Part shown: positions 1 through 12,039 of the stretch, piece by piece | Layout: each line of letters starts with the position of its first letter | How positions within the stretch are numbered: position 1 is the first letter of the stretch | DNA from: Aldrovandia affinis | Taxonomy: Eukaryota > Chordata > Actinopteri > Notacanthiformes > Halosauridae | Direction of reading: 5' to 3' | DNA length: 64,000 nucleotides | Assembly: GCA_029706075.1 (NCBI GenBank) | Contig: JAINUG010000020.1 | Span: 455,125 to 519,124 of the forward strand | The notes under the pieces: generated by a model | Database searches by the model: none | The model's input: the letters and a program-made list of their open reading frames with translations, nothing else | What the model was told of the DNA's origin: nothing | Position numbers and translations under genes: made by a program

Positions 1-450
1 ATACGGTGGCAGGACTATTTAGACATCTGGTGAGATACCATAAACCTTGCACGGCAAATAAAACTGTGACACCACTGGAGAATAAAACAGCCTGCAATAT
101 GGCCATTGAACTCACTCTAGAATTCTTCCGCCAAGTAGTCTTAACTGAAAGTGCTATTCAATCCCCAAAAAAACCTTCAAAGGTTGAACCTGCAACATAT
201 TTTACAGTTATTTCAGGATGTTATTAGCAGCCCTTTATGAATCAATTAGAATCAAGTATAATGTTACGGCATGTTGTAGAATAAACATCACACTGTGACA
301 GACCTCCTCAAAGGGTTAAGGATTTAATTGTTGAGTTAAGGACAAATTCTGACTGGATCCAGGCCATGGTTAAGAGGTTGTATCTGGTGATTATTGACAG
401 GAAGTGAGAGCCTCTCCATAAGGCCACATAAGCCCGCCTGCTGAAGACCA
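1..450. other. Non-coding, presumed iqsec2 intron
   Basis: No gene, known repeat or strong motif seen. The short open frames show no recognisable protein. Confidence 0.5.
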
Positions 451-604
451 GGGCCCGTACATATAAAGCTTCTCAGAATACGAGACCCTGATCTAGGATC
501 AGTTTTGCCTTTTAGCTCATAATGGATAAGGTTAGGATGCAGACAGGGGAAACCTGATCCTAGATCAGCACTCCTATGCTGAGACGCTTTATATCTCCAG
601 GCCC
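451..604. mobile_element. Short palindromic MITE
   Basis: The left end GGGCCCGTACATATAAAGC and the reverse complement of the right end (GGGCCTGGAGATATAAAGCG) match over the outer 20 bp. The match continues inward through CTGATCTAGGATCAG, giving arms of about 55 bp and a total of 154 bp. This architecture recurs widely in fish genomes. The superfamily is not assigned. Confidence 0.7.
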
Positions 605-658
605 AGAGCTGAGAATTTCCACCTGGGCCCAACCACATACTGGTGTATGGCCAATATA

Positions 659-780
659 CAGGTAACTGCCAAAATGAAGGAAACACCAACATAAAGTGTC
701 TTAATAGGGTGTTGCCAGGACCAGCCCCCAGAATAGCTTCAATGCACCTTGGCATAGATTCTACAAGTGTCTAGAACTAG
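659..780. mobile_element. Solo end of a deleted Tc1-like element
   Basis: Starts after a TA with CAGGTAACTGCCAAAAT, the terminus shared with the elements at 16436, 54187 and 62994, and continues through the matching 'cttcaatgcaccttggcat' stretch. The element breaks off near 780 with no partner end nearby. Confidence 0.65.
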
Positions 781-1435
781 AACTTTGAGGGATGTAACAC
801 CATTGTTTCATGAGAAATTCCATGCTGTGATTTCTCCAGAGAGACTCAGGCTTGGCATCAGTGTCTCTCCCTCTTCTTTTTCACAGGCTCCGGCCACCAG
901 AAGCTGGCTAATGCCGTTGATGCCATTTTTTTCCAGTTAAAATCGCTCAGAGTGATGTTTTTCTGTTACCTTGCTCTTCCAAAATGGCTGCTATTTCCCC
1001 CCAACATCATATCTGCCTGTACCCCTCGCAAAACATGGAAATTGGAAGTAGATTGTGGCCCCAAAACAAGATAAATCAGTTCAACACAACAAAGAGTCAT
1101 ACAATGTATATTAACCACAGAGCTTATCAAATAAAACTACCAACACCACATATATGGGATTGCATACATGCGTATACAGTGCAGGGATCACATTATTCTG
1201 GCGGTTTGGGCCTTCTTTCACGTTCATTTACTATGGAGCAAATATGGAAGATGTGCTCCTGTTTAATCTTAAACAGGATTATTCAAATGTGTTTTACTTA
1301 TTATGTAATTTGTTATGCAACTCAGCCATTCTATTTGTCAATAGACTTTTCCTAGTTTTGCTCATGACAGTCCACAGTTAATTGTGAGCCCGTGGCTCAC
1401 AGTTAAATGCATAAAAAGTTTTTGTGTCACCTCAT
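781..1435. other. Non-coding, presumed iqsec2 intron
   Basis: AT-rich sequence with no recognisable gene or repeat. Two overlapping open frames at about 984-1381 have no family features. Confidence 0.5.
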
Positions 1436-1624
1436 TTTCTTCACAAACAGGCTCCTGCAGATTCGGCGAGCACTACACTTTCAGTTCAGGGGAAAATATT
1501 TAATGGAAAAGTGACAGTTAAGTACAGATTCAAGGGTTTGTCACGACGCATTTTCAACTCGACTGAAGCGAGCTCAAACATAACAGCCAGTGTGCCTCAC
1601 GGAAAAACCACATTAATTCTGCAC

Positions 1625-1825
1625 GTGAATCACATGACTTTTTGACATCTCACTTGTGATTCGCATGTATGCCTCACATTTCCGCATGTATACCACGTAT
1701 CCTCATATGTGCGCATTGTGTGATCACATTTGTCACATTTAATTCACAGACATTCACATGTGATCACAAATATACGTGTGTTTTTTGGACCTTTCACACG
1801 TGAATGTCATGTGATGTTTCCTCAA
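1625..1825. repeat. CACATGTG-rich degenerate repeat
   Basis: Many near-palindromic CACATGTGA / TCACGTGTG units in both orientations, including CACATGTGATCACA and TTTCACACGTGAATGTCATG. It looks like the core of an old palindromic MITE, but no clear ends are seen. Confidence 0.4.
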
Positions 1826-2455
1826 GGACAGCGATTCATCCCCTAAAAATCTGCATTATCTAAGACCAGAGGCAGACTCTGGAGTGACAGTTATATTTAT
1901 CATAGTCTGGCATGTGAGCGGCATGAATAATTCACCAAAACGAGGCAGCGTTAACAAGCCAGTTGTCGCCTGAAATCGCTTTCCTGCAGAGAGGAATGGC
2001 ATCATCTCTCTTGTACGTGAAAGGGATTCACACCAATGTGAACTGAGTGTGTTCAGACTAAATATTCATCCTGATTGCTCAAGGACCAAATCACACTTAT
2101 CACAATAAAAATGCTTCACTGAATGTAGTAATAATAATGGGATTGGTGGAGCTGGCATGAGTGGGAATGTCTTTGCATGAATCATATATCTGATGGGGTT
2201 TGTAGTTTCTTTTGTTTAAAGCAACAAGGAGCCCAACCGCGGCCTGTCACGGGTGGGTAAAGAGAGTGATTCTTTCAATAAAAAGTGTAGCAGAATTCAG
2301 AGATGTCAGTGAGCATATGAGCACGTCAGCATGTCCACTACAGAAAGTAGGAAGTGATGTCATCACCCCCCCTGGAGTTTGAATAAGAGTGCGATTGGTT
2401 AGTTCTCTTGAGGACCTACTGTAGTTTGGCGAATTCATCATATCTCTTCATGGGC
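1826..2455. other. Non-coding, nothing recognised
   Basis: No gene, element end or strong repeat seen. Confidence 0.45.
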
Positions 2456-2459
2456 AATA

Positions 2460-2672
2460 GTGAAGTATAGTATTAGGGAACTGGGCTAGCAACTCAGAGA
2501 TTGCAGGTTCCATTCCCAGGTGGTGCACTGCAGTTGTGCCCTTGAGCAAGTTACTTAACCTCAATTGCTTCAGTAAATATCCAGCTGTATAAATGAATTG
2601 TATGTAAGAAATGTAAAACTGTGCAAGTCGCTCTGGATAAGAACGCCTGCCAAATGCATAAAATGTAAATGT
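2460..2672 (+). mobile_element. tRNA-headed SINE with an L2/UnaL2-type tail
   Basis: A tRNA-like head includes a B-box-like GGTTCCATTCCCAGG. A conserved body follows ('cttgagcaagttacttaacc', 'atatccagctgtataaatg'), then the tail TCGCTCTGGATAAGAACGCC, which fish SINEs share with their L2-type partner LINE. Confidence 0.8.
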
Positions 2673-3313
2673 GTGCAGGTTCAAAAACCCAGCGGCAGAT
2701 CTTTCCCCCAATTACAAAAGTAAATGAAGGGTTCACATACCTGCCTTTACTACAGGAGTCACAGATCAGCAAGACAAGAGAGAAAAGAGGGAGACGGATA
2801 AGAAAAACAAGGTCAGTACCTTCAAGACAACTCCAAAAAAACTTACAAAATGAGGCGAGCACAACTGAGATGAGATGCTGAAATATATTTAGTAACCTAA
2901 CCCCTCCTCCACACTCGTGCGTTAATGTTTATAAGGAGCATGAAGTGCATCTGCAGGGCACTAGAGGCAGGAGCAGGGCTTATATAAGCACGCACACACC
3001 CGGCAGTGCCTTGTTTCATAGTTTCCACCTTCTTCAGAAAAGTGTTGCCGCCATTGCCAGTCCTAACACGGGGGATGAAGGCTTATTCGCTGGGTAACTG
3101 AAAAGCTCAACGGTGGCCAGTTTTTAAAACTGGACTTTTTTTTGTGTTTCCCTCCATTTTCAACCCCCCCATTTTTGTGTGAGAATGTAATTTCTAGCAT
3201 AATAACAAACATGACATTTGGTCTGAAAACACACAGAAGAGGTTTGTGCTTGTGTGTTAGAGAGGGCATGGACGACAACCTTTTGTCTGGCTGAGCCTGG
3301 AGATGTCTCTGAA

Positions 3314-3450
3314 GCCCCACAGGACTCTTGGCCACAGTCAGCACTGCCACTGCCCCCCCTGGAACAAATCCAAAATGGGCTGCGCCCCACAGGACTGCTG
3401 GCCGCAGTAAACACTGCCACTGCTCAGAACAGATCCAAAATGGAGGCCGC
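3314..3450. repeat. Two-copy tandem repeat, 70-bp period
   Basis: The segment beginning GCCCCACAGGACT at 3314 recurs at 3384, each copy ending in ATCCAAAATGG. About 85% identical by eye. Confidence 0.75.
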
Positions 3451-3555
3451 ATCTCTCAAGAGTATGTTTCGTTGGTGAGATTCTTCATTTCAACCTTGTG
3501 TGGTGGCTTTGGATTTTGAGAAACTCCTCAAGCCTAGGTGGGCTGGAAGCTTCAG

Positions 3556-5210
3556 TTACAGTTTTTCTCGATTGCTTACACACTATAACTTGGCCTATTA
3601 ACTAAACATCCCAAACCATGACGCCATCTACCAAAAGACAGACCTATTTCCCAAAACTATAAACACTATTCCCCTGTTTTTACACATGATTCAGATTTGT
3701 GAAAAACTCTACACACAAATCCCTTCATATATCACTGGCTGCACCATGTGCTAATTTAGAAAGCACTGGCATTCAATATCATTAACTCAAGTGATCACAA
3801 CTTGAACCCAATTAACACACAATTCCCCAGGAGGAAACACTAAGAGTCAAAATTGTTCACACACCAATCAGAACCTCAGGATGGATAGATACATAAAAGG
3901 GCCATTGGTCAGTTCACTTGCAGCCGAACCTGAGCCGCTTCACAGTAGCCTCTATAATCCGGACCTTCAGAGAGGAAAATAGGTAGGTAATTTACATACT
4001 GCTCTCTACTGTAACTTTGGAGTGCTGTACTCTGCGCTGTTACAGAACATACAGTACATGTACTGTAGCTGTTTTCTCTATTGTACTGTATGCTGTCTGA
4101 AATGCATTGTATTACTGTACCATATCACATACAGTTAATTTGGAGTTACTGTATGCTCCTATTTTGTAAAATGGATGGTTTACTGTAATCCCATCAGTAC
4201 TTCTATTTTTGCAGAACCGAGAGACGACCACCTAATGGAGGCAGAAGACAGCTATTTTCAGAAGAGCAACAGACGGCAATCATCAATATGGTCATAGCCA
4301 ACAATATTATTTGCTTGCGTGAGATACAAAGGACAGTTATTGAGGATCAGGGAATATTCCAAAACATTGATGCAGTCAGCATCTCAACAATTGACCGCAT
4401 TCTTTGACAGAACAGGTTGAGGATGAAACAGGTCTATCGTGTTCCTTTTGAAAGGAACTCCAATAGAGTCAAAGACCAGCGCTTGGAATATGTGCAAGTA
4501 TGGTTTTTCATACTGTATCAAGTATTTGAGTACAGTTATGTATTACAGCAGTATATGGCCTACTTTTGTAGGCTTGTTTAGATATTACGGTTGAGGCTTG
4601 CCAGGGGTGGATAAGGCATGCAAGGGTTTTTTCCCCCGCTGCCTGGCTAGGGCTAATATTGCCTGTGATGAGAATCTCTGGTCTGACCCAGACCAGAGAC
4701 GGGATGCTGAGGCAGAATAAATGTGATTTCTTTCTTTATATACAAACTGTTTTTTTTTATTGGTTTATACGTTCTTTATGTATCAGTTGCATATTTTTAC
4801 AGTACATTTACTTTTTCACTCAATTTCAGTTTATTTTACTATGGTACATTGAGGAATGGAATTTTTTGCAAATGTATACATGTGTTGTGTCTTTATATTG
4901 TGTTCACCCAGTGTTCTGGGGGAAAACCATAAGCGCCATTATTCATTGCTGTAACAGGTTTTTTCGGTAGTGTTTTGAATTGATCTCACCAGTGTGTAAT
5001 GGCTATTTTATAGTGTATGTGTATTTGATGGCTTTTGTGTGATGTCTGAAGGCAAAGTTTGGTTTAGATGTAAGATTACATGGTTTTGAGTGGAGAGTTT
5101 GGTTTTGACATGGAAGTTTGAAGTTTGTGAAGATGAGTGTGCAGTTATGCATTTGTGTTTAGAGTTTTGGGAAGTAAATCCAAACTCTGGACAAGCATTG
5201 GTCACGAGGG
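3556..5210 (+). mobile_element. Remnant IS630/Tc1-type DNA transposon
   Basis: It opens with AT-rich terminal sequence (about 3556), contains a transposase N-terminal fragment at about 4213-4503, and ends in TTTG/GTTT-rich sequence near 5200 ('agagttttgggaagtaaat'), which looks like a degenerate inverted match to the left part. The catalytic domain is missing: after 4500 the frame runs into unrelated AT-rich sequence. Boundaries are approximate. Confidence 0.5.
4213..4503 (+). pseudogene. Transposase N-terminal fragment (helix-turn-helix part)
   Basis: Reads, with one in-frame TGA near 4406, as a basic start (RERRPPNGGRRQLFSEEQ), helical segments with LREIQRTVI and SISTIDRIL, then the stop, then MKQVYRVPFERNS. 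This is the DNA-binding part typical of IS630/Tc1-type transposases common in fish. The DDE catalytic part is absent and the fragment is dead. Confidence 0.6.
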
Positions 5211-5269
5211 AATCAACAGGAATGTTCGCGGCCCGGAAAATTTAAATAATTATTACACCACACTTCTCT

Positions 5270-5500
5270 TTTCTTCTCTCTCACTCTCACACAAACTCAC
5301 TCAATCTCCCTCACCTGCACACACACTCTCTCATTCACTCTCACACACACTCACTCAATCTCTCAATTGCACACACACTCTCATTCACTCTCACACACAC
5401 TCACTCAGTCTCTCTCACTCACACACACTCTCTCACTCACTCTCACACAAACTCTCATTCACTCGTTCATTCCTCTCACTGACACGTGTACTCTTACTAA
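5270..5500. repeat. CTCACT/CACA low-complexity tract
   Basis: Interspersed CTCTCACTCACACACACT units. The open frames here are repeat artefacts. Confidence 0.85.
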
Positions 5501-6215
5501 TCCTCAGAGACTGAAGAGAGGAGAGAGCGGGAAAAGGGTGATGGAGAAAAGAGGAGGAGGGGAGTGTGTGTGGGGGAACATGACAATAATTTCAGCAGCT
5601 ATTCTGACTCATATCTGCAGCACAGTGAGTGAGGGAGAGAGTGAGGGAGAGAGAGAGATACTGCAGAGAGGGAGATAGAGTGCAAGGCACTCTCTCCTAC
5701 ATCGCAATACATTTGCCTGGATCAGGAAAAGCATTTCCTCTAAGGATAATCCCTCCAAAAGTGTATCAATATAAAGGGCATGGCAAAAAAAGCCACTTTC
5801 AGCTGGGAGTGGGATGCACAGCGGATCACATGATGGCCTGTCGCTCGAGGGAGACAAATATTCTGCACTCCGGGGGGAATGTGGGAGGGGGCGAAATGTT
5901 AAAACACAGTAGGGAGCTACTCATGTCTCCTGTTACATCTAAAAATAAAGACAGGGAAAATAGCTATCATTATGCTTACTTTATTTTACCTTTACTTACG
6001 CGTCCTACCCATGAAACTAGCACATTATTCGACCTCAACATCAGTGCTTTCACAAAGTACGGACAGATGGAGAGGATGACGGGGACTTATTTTATAACTG
6101 ACTCTTGTTTTTTTCTCCTACTGTTCCAAATATCCTGACCAACAATATCCTATTATTTGTGAATGACATAGTAGCGCATGTTACATAACAATAAGGCAAA
6201 CCTAACCAAACAAAG
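5501..6215. other. Non-coding, nothing recognised
   Basis: Starts with purine-rich GAGA sequence (5510-5680), then ordinary sequence. The 169-codon frame at 5629-6138 begins in GAGA repeat and shows no family features. Confidence 0.45.
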
Positions 6216-6216
6216 T

Positions 6217-7175
6217 AAGGGCCCTTTTTCATTGCACAAAGAAGAACAAGAACCAGAACTTTTGGTACTTTTTTGGCAATAGAAAACGGGAACTTTGGGT
6301 TTTCCATTCGCCAAGGTTCCAGTTCCGCATAGTTCTTGTTGTTGATTTTTGGTGCCTGTTCAAGATGTGGTACTTACTGTACCAAACAGGACCATGGGGG
6401 CAGGATTAGCAGCACTGTTTATCGCTGATTGGTTATGCACTTTGCGTCACTCAAGCGACTGATTGTAAGGGGGAAGAAGCACTGTTGTTAGCATTTGTTG
6501 AAGAAGGAATATCAGCATAATGTAGAAAACCATGGAGAAAACCACAGGACCAAGACACAAGTGCAGTTCTCATTCAAAATAAAGTGTGGCCTAATGTTGT
6601 TACAGAAGCACAGTGTCTGTTTTTATGCAATCATGTTCCAGTTAAATTACACCATATGAGGGCAATTCTGGCAAGTAGATTTCTGGTCAGGCAAGAGATA
6701 AAAAAACGTTAATGTTTAATCCTGCTATAGCTTGCTATCAAGTGATACGTTTTTTCATATGGCAGCTTAATGTATACGATATGATACGATATACTTTATT
6801 TGTCCCCGTGGGGAAACTTGTCTTGGACTCTCAGTAGCTGTTTCACAGTAATTACATACTGTATATAACAGAAATAGAAAAATAGTGCCTCAAAAGAGCA
6901 GCATCAATCAAATAACTGATTCTGTACAGCAACACAGTATATATACACATTCTCATCAACACAATGCATCTACACATGTATCAAGTGATACGTTTTTACA
7001 TGTGGCTGCTTAACCAAAATTAAGCTAAAAATCATTCCTTTGTGTTGCTGATATTTGCTATGAATTAGCGCAAACCATGACTGTTTCCCCTGAAGTCCGT
7101 GGAAACAAGAACGGTAACTATAACCGGAAGTAGCACTAGTTCCTGTTAGTTCCCGTGCAATGGAAAAGGGCCTTA
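6217..7175. mobile_element. Terminal-inverted-repeat element, Harbinger-like candidate
   Basis: The left end (6217-6236), read as AAGGGCCCTTTTTCATTGCA, and the reverse complement of the right end (7155-7174), AAGGCCCTTTTCCATTGCAC, are inverted matches with one indel and one substitution. Flanks include TAA-like bases. No transposase is seen. About 960 bp long, with a separate repeat inserted inside. Confidence 0.5.
6773..6976. mobile_element. Insertion inside the inverted-repeat element, LINE/SINE tail-like
   Basis: Contains ACTTTATTTGTCCCCGTGGGG, a motif common in fish retroposon tails. It is bounded by direct repeats of about 35 bp (6738-6772 and 6979-7013, both starting ATCAAGTGATACGTTTTT), read as an old target duplication or local duplication. 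Confidence 0.5.
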
Positions 7176-7354
7176 AGCACCAACAGCTAGCCTGGTAGCC
7201 ATACCCATGCTACGTCGACACCGACAGGGTCTTGTAATCCTTTTTTGTTTGTTTCTGTCATTGAAACCCATTGTAAAGAGCAATATTTTTGTGCAAAAAA
7301 TGTGGACGGAAGAAGAAGAAGTATTATGATTTGTGCAATACGTAGAGCCTACCC

Positions 7355-7425
7355 CAGGGCTATTATTGGCGGCCCGTGGGCTAAGTGCGGCCCACGTAGT
7401 GCTTTCGACCGGCCCGCAAACTAGC
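7355..7425. mobile_element. hAT-type element end
   Basis: CAGGGCTATTATTGGCGGCCC followed by more GCGGCCC sequence resembles the terminus of hAT MITEs such as the complete one at 26088-26284. No partner end found. Confidence 0.45.
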
Positions 7426-7569
7426 ATTTCTAATGAAAGCAAATACGGTTTTAAATGAACAAACGGAAACTAAACCAAAACAAATAGCATTTCTGACGCA
7501 TTTAAAATGAGAGAAAGTACTAAACAAAGGCCATTGAGGGCATTACTAGCCCCTAAGCCCTCACTGATA

Positions 7570-7650
7570 TTTGATCACTTGGGTTCACTTGAAACTCGGC
7601 GGTTGCAGGTTTGATTCTCAGGTGGGGCATTTCCGTTGTACCCTTCATGC
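7570..7650 (+). mobile_element. SINE head fragment
   Basis: GGCGGTTGCAGGTTTGATTC then TCAGGTGGGGCATT matches the head of the SINEs at 2460 and 40088. The body and tail are missing. Confidence 0.55.
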
Positions 7651-8850
7651 ATATACTACTATTAGAAGCTTGCAAGATACGTTGATCTTACACGGTGATA
7701 AGAGCTTCTTATTCGAGACCGTGATAGCAAATTTATCACTGTCACGGCAGGCTCCAATCAGAAGCTTTCATTTGTCCACAATCTTTAAAAAAAAAAACGT
7801 ATTTGCTTTAACCCATTTGAAAACGCAGTAATGACCAACAGTACATATTCAGGCTCAGAGTATTGAGCATTTTAGTTTCATGAGCCCAAATGGACTATAT
7901 TTGAAAAAAGGTATGGCTTTCAGAATTGGCAGGAGAATGAGGTTTGATCGATTACTGAGAGACTGAGCAACGGAATATTCAAGAGTCTGAACGGTGAACC
8001 GAGCTCAGCGTCACCTCCATTCATTCCTTTTAAAACCACGGGCAGCAACAATGGCATAAGCAACGCAATGAGAACCGATTTTCAAAGTTTCGTTTTCTTG
8101 CAATAATTTTACAATTTTACAAAATATTACATATAATTAACAGTGTATAGTATACATTGTTGGGATCTATTTAACCTTTTTTATATTTAGTTTTTTGAAA
8201 TAGTGTTTATATTTATTACTTTATGTGTTTCATTCTTTTGTGTATTTTCTTATTACAGTACCAGGATGGTTGAAAATAATTTTGAAATTTAAGCCTAATA
8301 ATTAATCCAATTATGTAGTAAAAAACTAAAACATATGGGCTACTCCAGGACCAGAATTGCAGTCCACATATAATGCAAAACTTGCTGCATAAGGTGCCAA
8401 AGCATCACTGACAACACAGGGAAATAAAGATGCTACACTCACACAAATCTTTGTTTTAAGAGATGGTGGAAAGTGTCCTGATTGGCCAGTACACAGTCAC
8501 ACCTTTTCCACACATTCAGCTCAGAGGCATTGCCTGCATACTTGCACCTCCTGCACCAGTTAAGATACCAATATTGATTCAGACATGCCCTTTTAAAATA
8601 TGCACGACGGCTTATGCCTATGTTTGCCAATTCAATTAGCATCTTTATAACAGGGCCCATAATGTAACTTGGGGAGGAACTGATGTAGAAAATACAAGTC
8701 TTCTCAAGTCTCGATTCATGAAGCAGACTGGTGCCTGTGGCTTTAGTCATACGTACGAGTGGATTCATTAGCCGTTGCTAGTGTGGGACCGTAGGGGGGA
8801 GAGTCGGGAAAAGATAGTGACCACATACTCTCACCCAGAAGCATTGCCAT
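7651..8850. other. Non-coding, nothing recognised
   Basis: AT-rich sequence. A 109-codon minus-strand frame (8439-8768) has cysteines and aromatic residues, but I recognise no family and see no exon signals. Confidence 0.45.
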
Positions 8851-8857
8851 GAACAAA

Positions 8858-8903
8858 CAGACACACACACACTGCACACACATATGCATTGCACACAAAC
8901 ACA

Positions 8904-8939
<36 letters not shown>

Positions 8940-9024
8940 TACTGTGCACAAACAAACACACATGCTGTGCACATATACGCACTGTACACAAACACAAAAA
9001 AACACACACACACACACACACACC
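8858..9024. repeat. (CA)n microsatellite, interrupted
   Basis: Several CA runs separated by short TGCACA/TATA units. All open frames on both strands here are repeat artefacts. Confidence 0.95.
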
Positions 9025-9039
9025 TGCATACACATAGCA

Positions 9040-9690
9040 AAAAACTATTATTGTGAGGATTAACACTTCCTTTTAATTGGGAGTTAATCTAATCCAGGCC
9101 CGTGTCTTAAAAATTGTGTTTGTTATGTCGCACCATAACTCTTTTAGAATGACTGCACATTGGGCTATCATTGCATGAAAAGGTGTCTGCAAACATGCAC
9201 CGCTGGATAATGGACTGCAATGCAGCATGGAGTGCCTTGAAGTAAAGTGGAGTGCGAGTTAGTACGACGGTGTGAGAGACCTCCTACACGAGCTTCTCTA
9301 TCAGCAAGCAACAATCCGCTTCAGCAATCATTTGGTTTCATCAAATGTTTTTTTTTGGTTTGTTTTAAATAGCTATTACTGCTCAAAATTAATATGATTT
9401 TTGAGAATGAGAATGATTTCCCTTCTTATAAGAACAGTAAATTAATGGAAAATAGTTTTTACTATAATAATATTTTTTTTACCTTTGTAAAATTGTTAAG
9501 CTGCACATGGTATTTTGAGAGCTTCATCTCTGGATGCCTGTTTTCAGCCAGGTCAGAGCCAAACAAAGCGCAGCATGACTTATGCTCCATGAGGCACTCT
9601 GCCCGTCATGACAATCAATCCAGGAAGAAAAAATTACAACAGAAAAAAATAGAGACATTAAAAAATGCATGTATGTAAGTGCATGTGTGT
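9040..9690. other. Non-coding, nothing recognised
   Basis: Ordinary AT-rich sequence without gene or repeat signals. Confidence 0.45.
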
Positions 9691-9825
9691 ATATATATAT
9701 ATATGATTATATATATGTAAGGTACACATGTATACACATGCTTATGTTTATCAACATACAATAAATGATTGTTATTGTTATTATTGTTATGTTATATTAT
9801 TGTTTGTAAATATGTGTACTTTGCT

Positions 9826-10140
9826 GTCATGCCAATAAAGCTCCATTTGAATAGAATTGAGAGGGAGAGAGGGGAGGGAAAGAGATATAGAGAGAGGGAA
9901 AGAGGGGAGGGAGAGATATATAAAGGCAGATAGAGACAGGGAAAGGGGAGGAAGAGAGAGAGAGACAGGGAGAGAGGAGAGGGAGAGACATATAGAGAGC
10001 GATAGAGGGAGAGGGGAGGGAGAGCGAGATAGAGAGAGAGAGAGGTTTTGGCAACATTATCGTATTTGTCATGCCAATAAAGCTCCATTTGAATTTGAAT
10101 TTGAGAGGGAGAGGGGAGAGAGATAGAGATAGAGATAGAA
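9826..10140. repeat. Duplicated retroposon tail flanking a (GA)n tract
   Basis: TGCCAATAAAGCTCCATTTG occurs at about 9831 and again at about 10071, each followed by GAATTTGA or GAATTGA and GAGA repeats. This looks like two copies of a retroposon 3' tail with purine microsatellite between them. Confidence 0.65.
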
Positions 10141-10153
10141 TGTGTGAGAGGGA

Positions 10154-10205
10154 AAGAGTCAAGTTCTCTCTCTCTCTGGGAGTTTGGGAGCTTGACTCTC
10201 AGAGA
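10154..10205. repeat. Short inverted repeat
   Basis: AGAGTCAAG and CTTGACTCT form a stem around CT-rich sequence. Not a terminator in this context. Confidence 0.5.
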
Positions 10206-10980
10206 GAAGCAGAGGAACACACACACTGACACGCCATCTGTCATCTGCACTAAGGAGGTGGGGGGGAGGGGAGGTCAGGGCATGAGGGATGGAGAGATAG
10301 AGGTGAAAGAGGGAGAGAATGGATGGGGTGAATGAGGAGGGGAAGAGGAGGGAGCGGTTCAGATCAGTGCCCTCAGCAAAAAAAGGCAAGAGAAGAGATG
10401 GAGGGAGGGAGGGAGGGAGGGAAGTAGACAGAGCTCCTTAAATGTCAACATTAGTATTGGCAAACCAAACAAAAAACTAAAAAAATTATCATTCACACAG
10501 AACACAAAAAAACACTGAATCAAATGAACTGAAAAATGAAACGTGACATTTAAAAAAACAAAGAAGAAGCTGTGAGCGGCGAGAATACAGAAAAAAGTTA
10601 TTCCAAAAAACAAACAGAGAAAACATGAGGCACAGCTAAAGCTACCATTCAGTGAACAAACTGCTTCAAGAAATCACCCAGGGGAAAATATCTCTTTACC
10701 CCTTAACTGCAGAGGGACGAACCCAGCCACATTACTAATTCATCAATGTATTTACCATCCACAATAACGGTCGATAAGTCTGATTTATTAATGACTTCCC
10801 ATTGTGGGAGAAGGGGGGGGGGATAAAGTTAGAGAGGAGCGAGGTAGGAGAAGCAGCCAGAGAAATTGAGAAATTCAAGAGCCTTGTTATGAGAAAAACA
10901 GAACCTAAAAGTTACCAGGGAGCAAACGTATAGCGAGGGGAAACAATCCAACGTTGCAAGAGCACTGTTACCGGGGAGCA
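10206..10980. other. Non-coding, purine-rich stretches
   Basis: GGGA repeats (about 10400-10420) and otherwise unremarkable sequence; no gene. Confidence 0.45.
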
Positions 10981-10984
10981 AACT

Positions 10985-11065
10985 AGGGCTGTGACGGTAT
11001 AACATTTTCACGGTATGATAATCGTACTACTCAATATTACGGTTTAAGGTATATCACAGAATCCG
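10985..11065. mobile_element. Dispersed-repeat fragment (GCTGTGACGGTAT type)
   Basis: CTAGGGCTGTGACGGTATAA and following CGGTAT-rich sequence resembles the end of a DNA transposon common in fish. Only one end is seen. Confidence 0.35.
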
Positions 11066-11351
11066 TTTTTAAGCAAAAATGTTGGAATCAAATTGCGGCG
11101 TAAACGTTGTCAGAGCGCTCGGGCTCTCAAAATTACTGCTGGACCCCGCTCTGTAACTGGCACAACGACGTAGCTTATCCCAAGGCTGTGGGAGCTGCAC
11201 CCAATTCCCCTGGCGCTGCGCTACACTGCACGGTCCTGCCAACCCAGCTCTGCCCCGACTCAAGTGGTCTCGCTGGGGCAGGGGAGTGACAGAAATATTC
11301 AGTGCCGCTGGCTACAATGAAACAGTTTAACTTTTAAAATAATTTATTTTG

Positions 11352-11712
11352 CCTCCCGCGTGGCCCAGTGGTTTCAACGTCCTACGCTGGCCACGGCGAC
11401 CTGGGTTCGATCCCACCGGCCGCGCCAGAGTCGACTCTGGCCGGGAGTGCCACCAGGGGTGGCAATTGGCCGTCCGCCCCAGGGAGGAGGGAGGGAAGCC
11501 GACAGGGCGTTTGCTGCACACAGAAGTGGTTCTATAGTACCGGGTTGCGGTCTACGGCATGGCGGGTGCCATCTCTGAGGAGACTAAACTTCGCCCTCGT
11601 TACTACCGGTCACGGGGCTATGGCAGCGAACTCATGTTACGAGGGTGTAATTGGCTACCAAATTGGGAGAGAAAAATGGGATAAAATCAGAAACAAATGT
11701 ATTTAAAAAAAA
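11352..11712 (+). mobile_element. tRNA-derived SINE, near full length
   Basis: The head has an A-box-like TGGCCCAGTGG and a B-box-like GGTTCGATCCC spaced as in a tRNA. The body is GC-rich. The tail AATTGGGAGAGAAAAATGGG ends in an A-rich run. Related copies lie at 33373 (minus), 53830 (minus), and as tails at 17800 and 47230. Confidence 0.85.
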
Positions 11713-11940
11713 ATTTTATACCAATTTGGTGCTCTATTGATTCTACAAGCCCGCCCTCTGCAACTACGGGACCAGTCGCAACTCAACCGCCTCCTTCCAG
11801 ATGGAACTGTGATTCTGGCCTCATACAACTGGTGTAAATGTGGTCTAACAACAAGTCAAGACTTGTCAGGTCGTTGTGAGTTTAATCTCCGCTGCAGTGA
11901 ATTTAAAAAAAAGTTATAAAACGATCAGTTTCTGTGAGAA

Positions 11941-12016
11941 ATGTGCTGTCTCGCTCACGTACACCCACATCTACGTATGTGCTGTCTCTCTCACGTGCAC
12001 ACATATCTATGTTCTA
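11941..12016. repeat. Two-copy tandem repeat, about 38-bp period
   Basis: GTGCTGTCTCGCTCACGTAC and GTGCTGTCTCTCTCACGTGC begin consecutive similar units, each followed by ACA-CAT-ATCTA-type sequence. Confidence 0.65.
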
Positions 12017-12039
12017 AAGCTTTTGCCATCCTTAATAGT

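Noticed and set aside
9827-10335. Arg/Glu and Ser/Leu frames
   Set aside because: GA-repeat translations around a duplicated retroposon tail.
11352-11430. Possible functional tRNA gene
   Set aside because: A- and B-box-like words are present, but the clover-leaf does not close and the sequence continues into a SINE body and tail.
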